Assembly (NCBI GenBank): GCA_017552495.1
Contig: JAFZPW010000116.1
Coordinates: forward strand, 1 to 17,826
Length of the DNA stretch: 17,826 nt
Direction of reading: 5' to 3'
From: Clostridia bacterium
GTDB lineage: Bacteria > Bacillota > Clostridia > Oscillospirales > Butyricicoccaceae
Shown: positions 1 through 6,306 of the stretch, in pieces
Layout of the letters: each line of letters begins with the position of its first letter
Position numbering within the stretch: the first letter of the stretch is position 1
Program-made: the position numbers and the translations under genes
The notes under the pieces: model-generated
What the model was told of the DNA's origin: nothing
Databases searched by the model: none
Seen by the model: the letters and a program-made list of their open reading frames with translations, nothing else

Positions 1-25
1 TATTTGAAAGGAAAGAGGAATTTTT

Positions 26-2653
26 ATGAAGCACAAAGCAAAAAGACTGTTGAGCATTTTTCTGGCGCTGGCGCTGGTAATGGGCATTGCCCCTGTCGTG
101 AGCCAGACGGCGCAGGCGGCGGAGAACACCGGCGGCAAGGCGATCGTGCTCAGCGCGGACGTGCTCGTCGGCCCGGAAGAGAAAACGACCAATGAAGGGA
201 AGTATTACACGCCCAATTCCTACGTCTGGTTCGGCGTGAACGGAGCGGCGGAAAATCCCATCAAATGGCGGGTGCTGGACGCGGAGAAGGCGAACGACGG
301 GGAGACGGCGGGCGCGTTCCTGCTTTCGGAGTATCTGCTGGCCGACGGGGTATATTTTCAGGAGAAAGTTCATATACACTCCGACGGCAAATATTACAAA
401 GGCGACGGCGTCGGCGTCAATCACGATGATTGCGTACTCGCCAACGTATATAAGGGGAGCGACGGGCAGGCGTGGTGCAGTACGTTTGCGTCCAATAAGT
501 CAAACTTTACCCCGACGGAGCAAAGCGCCATGCTGGGTGTGGACAAGACGGATGCAAAGACAGAAGCTGAAGAGCGTCTGTATTCCTTATCTTGGGAAGA
601 AAGCGAGCTAAAAAAAGAAAAAGACAAGATATTTTTCCTGTCTGTGCGAGAGCTTGCGAAATATGTAGGAAATTATGACAAGGCTCCCGGGCTGACGGCG
701 TCATTTGATGACGGCGGCAGCGCGGGCGTGTGGTGGCTCCGTTCTCCTAACGCGGACCACACTTACGACGCGGGCGCGGTCCTCGCTGACGGCGGCCGCG
801 TGAGCAGCTACATTTACGTCTACTACGATTATGCGGCTCGTCCCGCTTTTAATTTAAATCTGGACTCAGTCCTCTTCTCATCCGCCGCCGCAGGCGGCAA
901 GGAGGCCGGGGCAAGCGGGCTCGCGCCGGTGGAGCCTTACGCCGGCAGCGAGTGGAAGCTGACGCTGAAGGATACGGCGAACCGCAGCGCTTTTTTAGCG
1001 GCCGTCACCGCCGTGGACGGCGAAAAGCTCACGGTCGCGTGGTGCGGGGCGGAGACCGGCGAGAACGAATTTCTCTCCGCCGTCATAAAGGACAATGCCT
1101 CCGGCGCGCTCACCCACTACGGGCGGCTGGCGGAGCTGAAAGCTGAGTCCGACAAATACGGGACGCGGGAAATCGACCTGAGCGGCATCGAGATGACGGA
1201 CAAAACGCTGTGCGTGTTCAACGAGCAGTACAACGGCGAGAAAAAAACCGACTACGCCAGCAAGCTTGTCGAGCTCCCCACGGACGCGCCCAACGCATAC
1301 CCCGTAGAGCTTTCGGTGCGTGGGTTTACCGTCCTCAACTACTGGAACGCCGTGAAGCCCAATGATTTAACCATCATGATGTACCTGAAGCTGAATCCCG
1401 GTTACTACATGGATCTAGGCTGTAACACGCTTCAGGTCGAGATCGGCGAAAATGTCTACGGCGAGGAAGCCTTGTATCAGGCTGCGGGGGATCCTGATCT
1501 ATTCTTTGTATTTGTAGATGTATACGACCCGGCGAACCCAGACGGCGGCTTCTCGGGCAAGGTGAAAATCACATATACGGCGCAGCCGATCCCCTACGAC
1601 ATCACCTACGAGCTGAACGGCGGGACGAACAACGAAAACAATCCCAAAACCTATACCGTTGAAGATACGATCCCCCTCGCGGCCCCCGAGCGGAGTGGAT
1701 ATACCTTCGGCGGCTGGTATGACAACGCTGAGTTCAGCGGCGACGCCGTGACGGAGATCCCGGCGAACAGCACCGGGAACAAGACGTTCTGGGCGAAGTG
1801 GACAAGGAACAGCTCCGGCGGCGGCATTGTCACGCCCAGCTATCCCGTCACACTCCAGCAGCCCGACGAGGGCGGCACGGTGACAACCAATCCGACGAGC
1901 GCCAGACCCGGCGCGGTGGTGACGGTCACGCCGCAGCCCGAGGAGGGGTATGAGGTCGATACCGTCACGGTCACGGACGGGAGCGGCAAGGAGATCTCGG
2001 TCACCAAGAACGGCGACGGGACGTTCACCTTCACCATGCCGGGCGGCAAGGTGACGGTGACGGCGACCTTCAAGGAAGCGGCCCACGACTGTCCCTCCGC
2101 AAAGTTCATCGACGTGGACGAAAACGCATGGTATCACGAATACGTGAACTACGTCGTTGAGCACGGCCTCATGAACGGCATTTCGGCGGACAAATTCGCC
2201 CCGAGCATGACGACGACCCGCGCCATGATCGTGACCATCCTCTACCGGCTGGAGGGGGAGCCCGCCGTGACGGACGCGAATCCCTTCGATGACGTGAAGG
2301 ACGGACAGTGGTACACCGACGCCATTATCTGGGCGGCTGAAAACGGTATCGTCGAGGGCTACGGCAACGGCAAGTTCGGCACGGCGGACAGCATCACCCG
2401 GGAGCAGTTCGCAGCGATCCTCTACCGCTACGCGAAATACAAGGGCTATGACGTTAGCGTGGGACAGGACACGAATATTCTCTCCTATGACGACGCCTTT
2501 GATGTGAGCGAGTGGGCCATGGAAGCCATGCAGTGGGCCTGCGGCGCAGGTCTGATCCAAGGCGACAATAACGGCGCGCTCCGTCCCAAGAGTGAGGCCA
2601 CAAGAGCCGAGGCCGCGGCAATCCTCATGCGGTTTATCGAGAATGTGAAATAA
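26..2653 (+). CDS. SLH-anchored secreted surface protein with DUF6273-like domain
   Basis: 875 residues. The start at 26 follows a purine-rich site (GAAAGAGGAA). Residues 1-32 are a classical signal peptide (KHKAKR, hydrophobic core, cleavage near AQAA). About 50-285 resembles DUF6273: FGxNGxxxNPIKWRVL near the front and WWLRSP...ARPAFNLN near the end. About 523-593 is an InlB B-type repeat (YELNGG...GYTFGGWY...FWAKW), followed by a Gly/Pro linker. About 600-688 is a second beta-repeat domain (VTLQQPDEGGTV...YEVDTVTV...FTMPGGKVTVTATF). Three SLH units fill about 694-747, 752-808 and 818-875, each with a W/Y-rich start and a TRAE/TREQ-like end. SLH units in this family hold proteins on the wall through secondary polymers, so this is probably an exported surface protein, perhaps a ligand binder or adhesin. 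Its ligand is unknown. An AT-richer stretch near 541-690 and a run of NNY codons near 811-840 stand out. It is transcribed alone and ends at a terminator. Confidence 0.9.
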   Translation: MKHKAKRLLSIFLALALVMGIAPVVSQTAQAAENTGGKAIVLSADVLVGPEEKTTNEGKYYTPNSYVWFGVNGAAENPIKWRVLDAEKANDGETAGAFLLSEYLLADGVYFQEKVHIHSDGKYYKGDGVGVNHDDCVLANVYKGSDGQAWCSTFASNKSNFTPTEQSAMLGVDKTDAKTEAEERLYSLSWEESELKKEKDKIFFLSVRELAKYVGNYDKAPGLTASFDDGGSAGVWWLRSPNADHTYDAGAVLADGGRVSSYIYVYYDYAARPAFNLNLDSVLFSSAAAGGKEAGASGLAPVEPYAGSEWKLTLKDTANRSAFLAAVTAVDGEKLTVAWCGAETGENEFLSAVIKDNASGALTHYGRLAELKAESDKYGTREIDLSGIEMTDKTLCVFNEQYNGEKKTDYASKLVELPTDAPNAYPVELSVRGFTVLNYWNAVKPNDLTIMMYLKLNPGYYMDLGCNTLQVEIGENVYGEEALYQAAGDPDLFFVFVDVYDPANPDGGFSGKVKITYTAQPIPYDITYELNGGTNNENNPKTYTVEDTIPLAAPERSGYTFGGWYDNAEFSGDAVTEIPANSTGNKTFWAKWTRNSSGGGIVTPSYPVTLQQPDEGGTVTTNPTSARPGAVVTVTPQPEEGYEVDTVTVTDGSGKEISVTKNGDGTFTFTMPGGKVTVTATFKEAAHDCPSAKFIDVDENAWYHEYVNYVVEHGLMNGISADKFAPSMTTTRAMIVTILYRLEGEPAVTDANPFDDVKDGQWYTDAIIWAAENGIVEGYGNGKFGTADSITREQFAAILYRYAKYKGYDVSVGQDTNILSYDDAFDVSEWAMEAMQWACGAGLIQGDNNGALRPKSEATRAEAAAILMRFIENVK

Positions 2654-2680
2654 CCCATAAGAACAACGCTAACGAACAGG

Positions 2681-2715
2681 GACGGCGGGGATTGCTCTCC
2701 GCCGTCTTTTGTTTC
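2681..2715 (+). terminator. Rho-independent terminator of the SLH gene
   Basis: GACGGCGG at 2681-2688 pairs with CCGCCGTC at 2699-2706 around a 10-nt loop, and TTTTGTTTCC follows. It lies 27 nt after the SLH stop codon. Confidence 0.88.
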
Positions 2716-2796
2716 CTTTGGCAAAAACACCATACATCAACATGGCGAAAGAAGGAACATTTAAGAAACAGGACATCTGAATACAAAAGATACGTC

Positions 2797-2840
2797 GAGG
2801 ACGCGCAGGCAGGCATCGTTATGCCCGTTTGCGCGTCCTC
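2797..2840 (+). repeat. Long hairpin in the sigma-like gene leader
   Basis: GAGGACGCGCA at 2797-2807 is perfectly complementary to TGCGCGTCCTC at 2830-2840. Inside it, GGCAT at 2812-2816 can pair with ATGCC at 2821-2825 around CGTT. TTTCGT follows the hairpin, so it could act as a weak terminator or attenuator. It lies 110 nt upstream of the sigma-like start codon. Confidence 0.6.
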
Positions 2841-2849
2841 TTTCGTATG

Positions 2850-2874
2850 CTTCGGGACAATTTGTCCCGAGGCA
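2850..2874 (+). promoter_or_regulatory. Leader motif copy 1, palindrome CGGGACAATTTGTCCCG
   Basis: The core 2853-2869 is a perfect 8+1+8 palindrome. The surrounding 25 bp match 20 of 25 positions with 3565-3589. Exactly 75 nt separate each copy from the start codon of the next gene. It may be an operator or a conserved RNA hairpin; sequence alone does not decide which. Confidence 0.5.
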
Positions 2875-2903
2875 GGCTGTCCCGGGTGCCGTTCATCGCC
2901 CGG

Positions 2904-2941
2904 CTCCGTTCAGATCGGAACAACACAAATCTGAACGGAGG
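2904..2941 (+). promoter_or_regulatory. Hairpin sequestering the ribosome binding site of the sigma-like gene
   Basis: CTCCGTTCAGAT at 2904-2915 is the perfect reverse complement of ATCTGAACGGAG at 2929-2940, with a 13-nt loop. The 3' arm contains four of the five bases of the GGAGG site at 2937-2941 that serves the ATG at 2950. A folded mRNA would hide the site. Confidence 0.6.
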
Positions 2942-2949
2942 ATATACAA

Positions 2950-3372
2950 ATGACCATTATCAATTTGCGGGAGTTTTACCCGTGGTACATAGAGGATCAG
3001 TTTATTGAAGTGACAGACGAGGTGGCCGAGGCGCTGAACGAAAGAATGCTCTATGAGGCCGCCCATTATCGGCGTGTCGTCCGCAACAGGGCGCAGTACT
3101 CCCTTGATTGTGATGACGGGATCGAGTATTCCGTCTGCCAGCACGAGCCGTCCCCGCAGGAGCTTGTGGAACGGCTGGAGCTTTTCTGCGCTCTGTGTCA
3201 TGCGCTCAACTCTCTGCCGGAAACGCAGGGTCACCGGGTGGACGCGCATATCATTCTCGGTCTGAGCTACCGGGAGATCGCAGTCGCCGAGGGGGTGGAT
3301 AAAAGAGTCGTGCGGAGATCCGTCTTGAAAGGTCTGCGGCAAATGAAAAAATATTTGCAAAAAAATCTTTAA
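2950..3372 (+). CDS. Sigma-70 family region-4-like regulator of mobile element
   Basis: 140 residues, with GGAGG 8 nt upstream of the ATG. The N-terminal half (LREFYPWYIEDQFIEV, then YEAAHYRRVVRNRAQYSLD) is charged and aromatic. The C-terminal half, about residues 80-135, has a helix-turn-helix typical of sigma region 4: GLSYREIAVAEGVDKRVVRR followed by the basic tail GLRQMKKYLQ. It is short for a full sigma factor and lacks a recognisable region 2, like the many sigma-70-like genes of clostridial integrative elements. I infer that it activates or tunes transcription of its own element; its DNA target is unknown. The leader is highly structured and hides the ribosome binding site. It could alternatively be a plain DNA-binding regulator. 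Confidence 0.8.
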   Translation: MTIINLREFYPWYIEDQFIEVTDEVAEALNERMLYEAAHYRRVVRNRAQYSLDCDDGIEYSVCQHEPSPQELVERLELFCALCHALNSLPETQGHRVDAHIILGLSYREIAVAEGVDKRVVRRSVLKGLRQMKKYLQKNL

Positions 3373-3411
3373 GGGGGGGCTCCATTTCGCTCTTTTTTGT
3401 CCTTGGTATAT

Positions 3412-3433
3412 GAGAGGACTTTTTGATCCTCTC
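3412..3433 (+). repeat. Hairpin after the sigma-like gene
   Basis: GAGAGGA at 3412-3418 pairs with TCCTCTC at 3427-3433 around an 8-nt loop. No long T-run follows, so it is not a convincing terminator. It lies about 40 nt after the sigma-like stop codon. Confidence 0.4.
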
Positions 3434-3495
3434 TGACAATAGCGGCAGCGAGGAGCGCATGGACGATTATCCCTGTCCCCTCCGAGCCGCCGCAG

Positions 3496-3556
3496 GGGGG
3501 CGTCCCGCCTGTGATGTTGTCTTATGACAGGCCGAAAAGAGAAGCGGGACGCTCCC
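3496..3556 (+). repeat. Inverted repeat in the leader of the 70-residue gene
   Basis: Arms 3496-3508 and 3544-3556 are complementary with one mismatch (core GCGTCCCGC with GCGGGACGC). They enclose 35 nt. It ends 12 nt before the position equivalent to the palindrome core of the other leader, mirroring the layout upstream of 2950. Confidence 0.45.
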
Positions 3557-3564
3557 TTGTGAAA

Positions 3565-3589
3565 CTTGAGGACATTTTGTCCCAAAGCA
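3565..3589 (+). promoter_or_regulatory. Leader motif copy 2, GGACA-TTT-TGTCC
   Basis: Matches 20 of 25 positions of 2850-2874 and keeps the inverted GGACA/TGTCC arms. It lies 75 nt before the ATG at 3665, the same spacing as the first copy. Confidence 0.5.
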
Positions 3590-3597
3590 AGAAAGGC

Positions 3598-3640
3598 AAA
3601 GGCACGGCGCCGCGCGGCGTCGTGCCTTTGTGCTTTTCCA
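3598..3640 (+). terminator. Strong hairpin with short T-run, possible attenuator
   Basis: AAAGGCACGGCGCC at 3598-3611 pairs with GGCGTCGTGCCTTT at 3616-3629 (one G-T pair) around GCGC; GTGCTTTT follows. It lies inside the leader 25 nt before the AGGAGG of the 70-residue gene. It could end transcription from the sigma-like gene or attenuate the next one. Confidence 0.55.
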
Positions 3641-3664
3641 TAGTTTTTTTCCGAGGAGGTAGTC

Positions 3665-3877
3665 ATGGACGGAAAACGCGCCACCCTGAATGTAGATGGT
3701 TACGAGATTACGGCTTCCTTTGCCCCGCGTAGAAACGAAATTGTATGCGGTCATGTGAAGCATATCCTTTTATCTGCTTTCGCCTGTCAATCCCAGCGCA
3801 AAGAGCGCTCCGGCATCCTTGCGATGCCCTCAGCGCAGAGGTATAATAATAGTGGGGATAGTCCCTGTGTTCCTTGA
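3665..3877 (+). CDS. Small mobile-element protein of unknown function
   Basis: 70 residues. AGGAGG at 3654-3659 sits 5 nt before the ATG, one of the best ribosome binding sites in the window, which is the main support for a real gene. The N-terminus (MDGKRATLNVDGYEITASFA) looks like a small beta-hairpin. The middle (VKHILLSAFACQ) could be one helix, and the C-terminus (MPSAQRYNNSGDSPCVP) is polar. I recognise no named family. It stands directly before the recombinase, and a promoter for that gene appears to lie within its last codons. By position it may be an accessory or regulatory protein of the recombinase; a recombination directionality factor is possible but unproven. Confidence 0.65.
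   Translation: MDGKRATLNVDGYEITASFAPRRNEIVCGHVKHILLSAFACQSQRKERSGILAMPSAQRYNNSGDSPCVP
3819..3847 (+). promoter_or_regulatory. Sigma-A type promoter for the recombinase
   Basis: TTGCGA at 3819-3824, a 17-bp spacer, and a perfect TATAAT at 3842-3847. It overlaps the 3' end of the 70-residue gene and lies about 100 nt upstream of the recombinase start. Confidence 0.5.
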
Positions 3878-3903
3878 CAATTTCATACTTTCCATGAATC
3901 AAA

Positions 3904-3938
3904 CCATCCGCAAATCGAAGAACGATTTGAAAGGATGG
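3904..3938 (+). promoter_or_regulatory. Hairpin over the recombinase ribosome binding site
   Basis: CCATCC (3904-3909) pairs with GGATGG (3933-3938), and CAAATCG (3911-3917) with CGATTTG (3923-3929), around AAGAA. The outer arm covers the only Shine-Dalgarno-like AAGGA at 3931-3935. It also covers an upstream ATG at 3935, which makes the ATG at 3947 the better start. Confidence 0.5.
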
Positions 3939-3946
3939 ATCGACAA

Positions 3947-5547
3947 ATGAAAAAACGAGTTTGCTGTTTATACCGTGTTTCCACCGATAAGCAGGTGGAT
4001 CACAATGACAAAAATCAGGCCGACATTCCCATGCAGCGAAAAGCCTGCCATAAGTTCTGCGCGGACAAGGATTGGATTATCGTCCACGAAGAACAGGAGG
4101 GGGGAGTGTCCGGCCACAAGGTCCGAGCGGAAAATCGCGATAAGCTCCAGACGATAAAAGAGCTTGCCTTGCAGAAAAAGTTTGACATTTTGCTGGTTTT
4201 CATGTTTGACCGCATCGGACGCATTGCAGACGAAACGCCCTTTGTAGTAGAGTGGTTTGCGAAGAACGGCATCGAAGTCTGGAGTACACAGGAGAGCGAG
4301 CAGCGGTTTGACAATCACACCGACAAACTCACGAATTATATCCGCTTCTGGCAGGCCGACGGAGAAAGTGAAAAAACCTCTATTCGTACAAAAACTGCCC
4401 TCGGCCAACTTGTAACAGAGGGTGGTTTTAAGGGCGGCACGGCTCCCTATGGCTATGACCCCGTAAAAAGCGGGCGCGTCAACAAACGCAAGCACGAGGT
4501 TTTCGCGCTGGCCGTCAATGAGGATGAGGCTCACGTCGTCCGTATCATATACGATAAATACGTGTATGAGGGCTTCGGTCCGCAGCGGATCGCAACGTAT
4601 TTGAACAGCCTCGGGTACAGGGCCCGCTCGGGCAAGCCGTGGCATCACGCAAGCATACGTGGGATTCTCTGCAACCTGACCTATACCGGCGTGCTCCGCT
4701 GCGGGGAAAGCCGCTCTGAGGTGCTTCCGCAGCTGCAAATCATTTCTCCCGAGCAGTTTGAGTCGGCGCAGGCGATCCGTGCGGATCGTTCCAAACGGGT
4801 ACAGAATGAACACCATGTTCCTTTGAATACGCGCGGCGCCTCTCTGTTAGCCGGAAACGTGTTCTGCGGGCATTGCGGCTCCCGTCTGACCTTGATACCA
4901 ACGGCAGGCGTTATCCATGCAAGGACGATCCTGACCGTATCGTGAAGCGCGTCCGCTATATCTGCTACGGAAAGACCCGCAAACAGACCGAATGCGACGG
5001 GCAGACGGGCTACACGGCCAGTATTCTTGACGGTATCGTGGATAAGCTGATCCGTCAGATATTTGAACGTATGAAAGCGCTGCCTAAGGAGGAAATCGTC
5101 GGACTGCGTTATCAGGAAAAGATGGAGGAGCGCAGGCTCCTAATCAAAAGTATAAAGGCCGACTATAACAAGGCCGCCGATCTGGCCATGCTGAAAGCGG
5201 AAGTGGTAAAAACCCTCCGCGGGGAAAGCACCTTTACCCAGGAATTGTTGGGCTCTTTGATTGCTGACTCCGAGACAAATTGTCTCAAACTTCAAAAGCA
5301 GTTGGAGGACGCCCAAGCAGCCTACGACGAAGGGCAGACGGTTATGGCGGCTCTGAACGCGCAATACGCCGATCTTATTTCGTGGGCCGATATGTATGAC
5401 ACGGCGGCCATTGAGGCCAAGAAGATGATCGTGGGGTGCATTATAAACCGCATTGAGGTCTATCGGGATTATCGGCTGCACATTTTCTTCAACATCGACT
5501 TTGAACAGTTCAAGCTGGGAATTGACATTGCTTCGCTCGTGGCATAA
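3947..5547 (+). pseudogene. Large serine recombinase, frameshifted in the zinc ribbon
   Basis: Site-specific DNA recombinase that would excise or integrate its element through a phosphoserine link. Frame 1 runs 3947-4945. It starts MKKRVCCLYRVSTDKQ with catalytic Ser12, followed by the resolvase fold (VFMFDRIGRIAD) and the recombinase domain (GGTAPYGYD, HVVRIIYDKYVYEGFG, NLTYTGVLRCG). It then enters the zinc ribbon (FCGHCGSRL) and leaves the family pattern near 4891-4897. The correct continuation is in the next frame (TNGRRYP...YICYGKTRKQTEC), then a coiled-coil C-terminus to the stop at 5547. One missing base explains this. An intact protein would have about 533 residues, normal for the family. 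No classical slippery heptamer is visible, so I call a pseudogene, though a sequencing error is possible. Start 3947 is preferred over 3935, which has no usable ribosome binding site. Confidence 0.85.
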
Positions 5548-5550
5548 AAA

Positions 5551-5574
5551 ACTCGCCTCTTTTCAGAGGCGAGT
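5551..5574 (-). terminator. Terminator of tRNA-Ala
   Basis: Read on the minus strand, ACTCGCCTCT and AGAGGCGAGT form a perfect 10-bp stem with a 4-nt loop, followed by TTTTT. It lies 23 nt beyond the tRNA 3' end. The plus-strand side has A-runs only, so it serves the tRNA rather than the recombinase. Confidence 0.85.
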
Positions 5575-5597
5575 AAAAAGCGGTACTTCCTGAATGT

Positions 5598-5673
<76 letters not shown>

Positions 5674-5735
5674 AAATTAGGAAGAAGCCGCTTATTTATG
5701 AAATTGTGGATTGCAAATCTCAACCCTGTGATAAC

Positions 5736-5783
5736 GGGGGTACGTAACCGTACGTGCTGGGCTCCCAGCTGAGCTATACCCCC
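5736..5783 (-). pseudogene. Truncated tRNA-Ala-like structure, 48 nt
   Basis: On the minus strand this begins with the same 22 nt as tRNA-Ala and then diverges. The new 3' part ends TACCCCC, which pairs perfectly with the 5' GGGGGTA (7 bp, no wobble). Inside, GCTC/GAGC can still form a D-type hairpin, and CGTA-CGGT-TACG forms a second small hairpin directly before the acceptor strand. Anticodon arm, T loop and CCA are missing. It may be a deletion remnant of a tandem tRNA gene, an attachment-site remnant, or a functional tRNA mimic. Confidence 0.55.
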
Positions 5784-5791
5784 AGATTTGG

Positions 5792-5810
5792 GCGGTCATT
5801 TCCCGACCGC
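5792..5810 (-). repeat. 5' leader hairpin of the tRNA transcript
   Basis: GCGGTC and GACCGC form a 6-bp stem with a 7-nt loop. The hairpin starts about where transcription from the promoter at 5817-5845 should begin. Confidence 0.4.
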
Positions 5811-5816
5811 TCATAA

Positions 5817-5845
5817 ACTATATCATAAGCGTGCGGGAATGTCAA
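5817..5845 (-). promoter_or_regulatory. Strong promoter for the tRNA-Ala region
   Basis: On the minus strand: TTGACA (5845-5840), a 17-bp spacer, then TATAGT (5822-5817) with an extended TG at the right place. This is close to consensus. It points through the tRNA-like fragment into tRNA-Ala. Confidence 0.8.
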
Positions 5846-5890
5846 GCACAAAAATCAAAAAACCGCAAAAACTTTTGTCTGGCCGCCGGA

Positions 5891-6064
5891 TTACCCCTCT
5901 TCCCGACGGATGCGATCCTCCCGCTTCAGTCGCTTGCGGTTATAAACCTTTCCGCTTGGCACCGTGCGGGACACAGGATTCAGCCCGTTCCAGTTTCTTC
6001 TCTGGCGGGCGTTTTCCTTTTTCTGTGCCTTTTTGCTCTGCTTGCGAATGGGTACGACGGGCAT
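5891..6064 (-). CDS. Small highly basic protein, unknown function
   Basis: 57 residues, starting MPVVPIRKQSKKAQKKENAR. The ATG at 6064 has GGAGG 7 nt upstream (6072-6076) and its own promoter at 6093-6121; longer in-frame starts lack these. The protein is very rich in Lys and Arg. It contains the motif WNGLNPVSRTVPSGKVYNRK and ends KREDRIRREEG. There is no signal peptide or membrane segment. Such composition suits an RNA-, ribosome- or DNA-binding peptide, but I do not recognise a named family. It stands alone on its transcript, back to back with the operon at 6307 and in front of the tRNA-Ala promoter. Confidence 0.75.
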   Translation of the reverse strand: MPVVPIRKQSKKAQKKENARQRRNWNGLNPVSRTVPSGKVYNRKRLKREDRIRREEG

Positions 6065-6092
6065 ATGCGCGCCTCCGTTTCTCTTTTTTCTC

Positions 6093-6121
6093 AGTTTACC
6101 GCTTTTTTCTGCGGTTTTCAA
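6093..6121 (-). promoter_or_regulatory. Promoter of the 57-residue gene
   Basis: On the minus strand: TTGAAA (6121-6116), a 17-bp spacer, TAAACT (6098-6093), 29 nt before the start codon. Confidence 0.6.
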
Positions 6122-6141
6122 GAGAAAGCGCCCGGTTTTTC

Positions 6142-6170
6142 TTGCAATAAGCGGGAATATTGCGTATGAT
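6142..6170 (+). promoter_or_regulatory. Promoter of the five-gene operon
   Basis: TTGCAA at 6142-6147, a 17-bp spacer, TATGAT at 6165-6170. It is divergent from the promoter at 6093-6121, with the two -35 boxes 20 bp apart. The untranslated leader would be about 130 nt. It contains a hairpin, ATCCCGCT (6180-6187) with AGCGGGAT (6197-6204), that is not followed by T residues. Confidence 0.6.
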
Positions 6171-6306
6171 AAAGGCAGCATCCCGCTTGCCTGCGGAGCG
6201 GGATGGAGATCTTGGCGTCGGCCGTCCCCGCGCCGAGGAAACCTGCTGCAATTCAAATCAAATCATGATCCGCCGCCCCGTGCGGCAGAAAACGAGGATT
6301 CATCCT

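Larger units (their letters stand above)
2797..5547 (+). mobile_element. Remnant of a small serine-recombinase mobile element
   Basis: This segment carries a sigma-like regulator, a 70-residue orphan and a large serine recombinase, all on the plus strand. It sits between a chromosomal surface-protein gene and a tRNA-Ala gene. Large serine recombinases with small sigma-70-like genes are typical of clostridial integrative elements and their debris. The recombinase is frameshifted and no transfer or cargo genes are present, so this is more likely a decayed or minimal element than an active one. I could not find flanking direct repeats that set the boundaries; the limits given are the first leader hairpin and the recombinase stop. 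The stretch 2716-2796 before it holds nothing I can name. Confidence 0.5.

Noticed and set aside
1499..2560. Long open frame (353 codons) on the minus strand opposite the SLH gene
   Set aside because: No ribosome binding site and biased low-complexity composition; it mirrors the codon pattern of a clearly real gene with SLH domains on the plus strand.
2797..3640. CRISPR-like or tandem repeat array in the mobile-element leaders
   Set aside because: Only two motif copies 715 bp apart, with palindromic hairpins of unrelated sequence; no regular repeat-spacer pattern.
3968..4816. 282-codon minus-strand open frame opposite the recombinase
   Set aside because: Shadow of the recombinase frame without start signals.
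5551..5574. Terminator of the recombinase on the plus strand
   Set aside because: The hairpin is followed by A residues, not T, on the plus strand; T-run is on the minus strand, fitting tRNA-Ala.
5674..5735. Possible promoter directly in front of tRNA-Ala
   Set aside because: TTGAGA is present but no acceptable -10 lies 16-18 bp away; the strong promoter at 5817-5845 is a better source.
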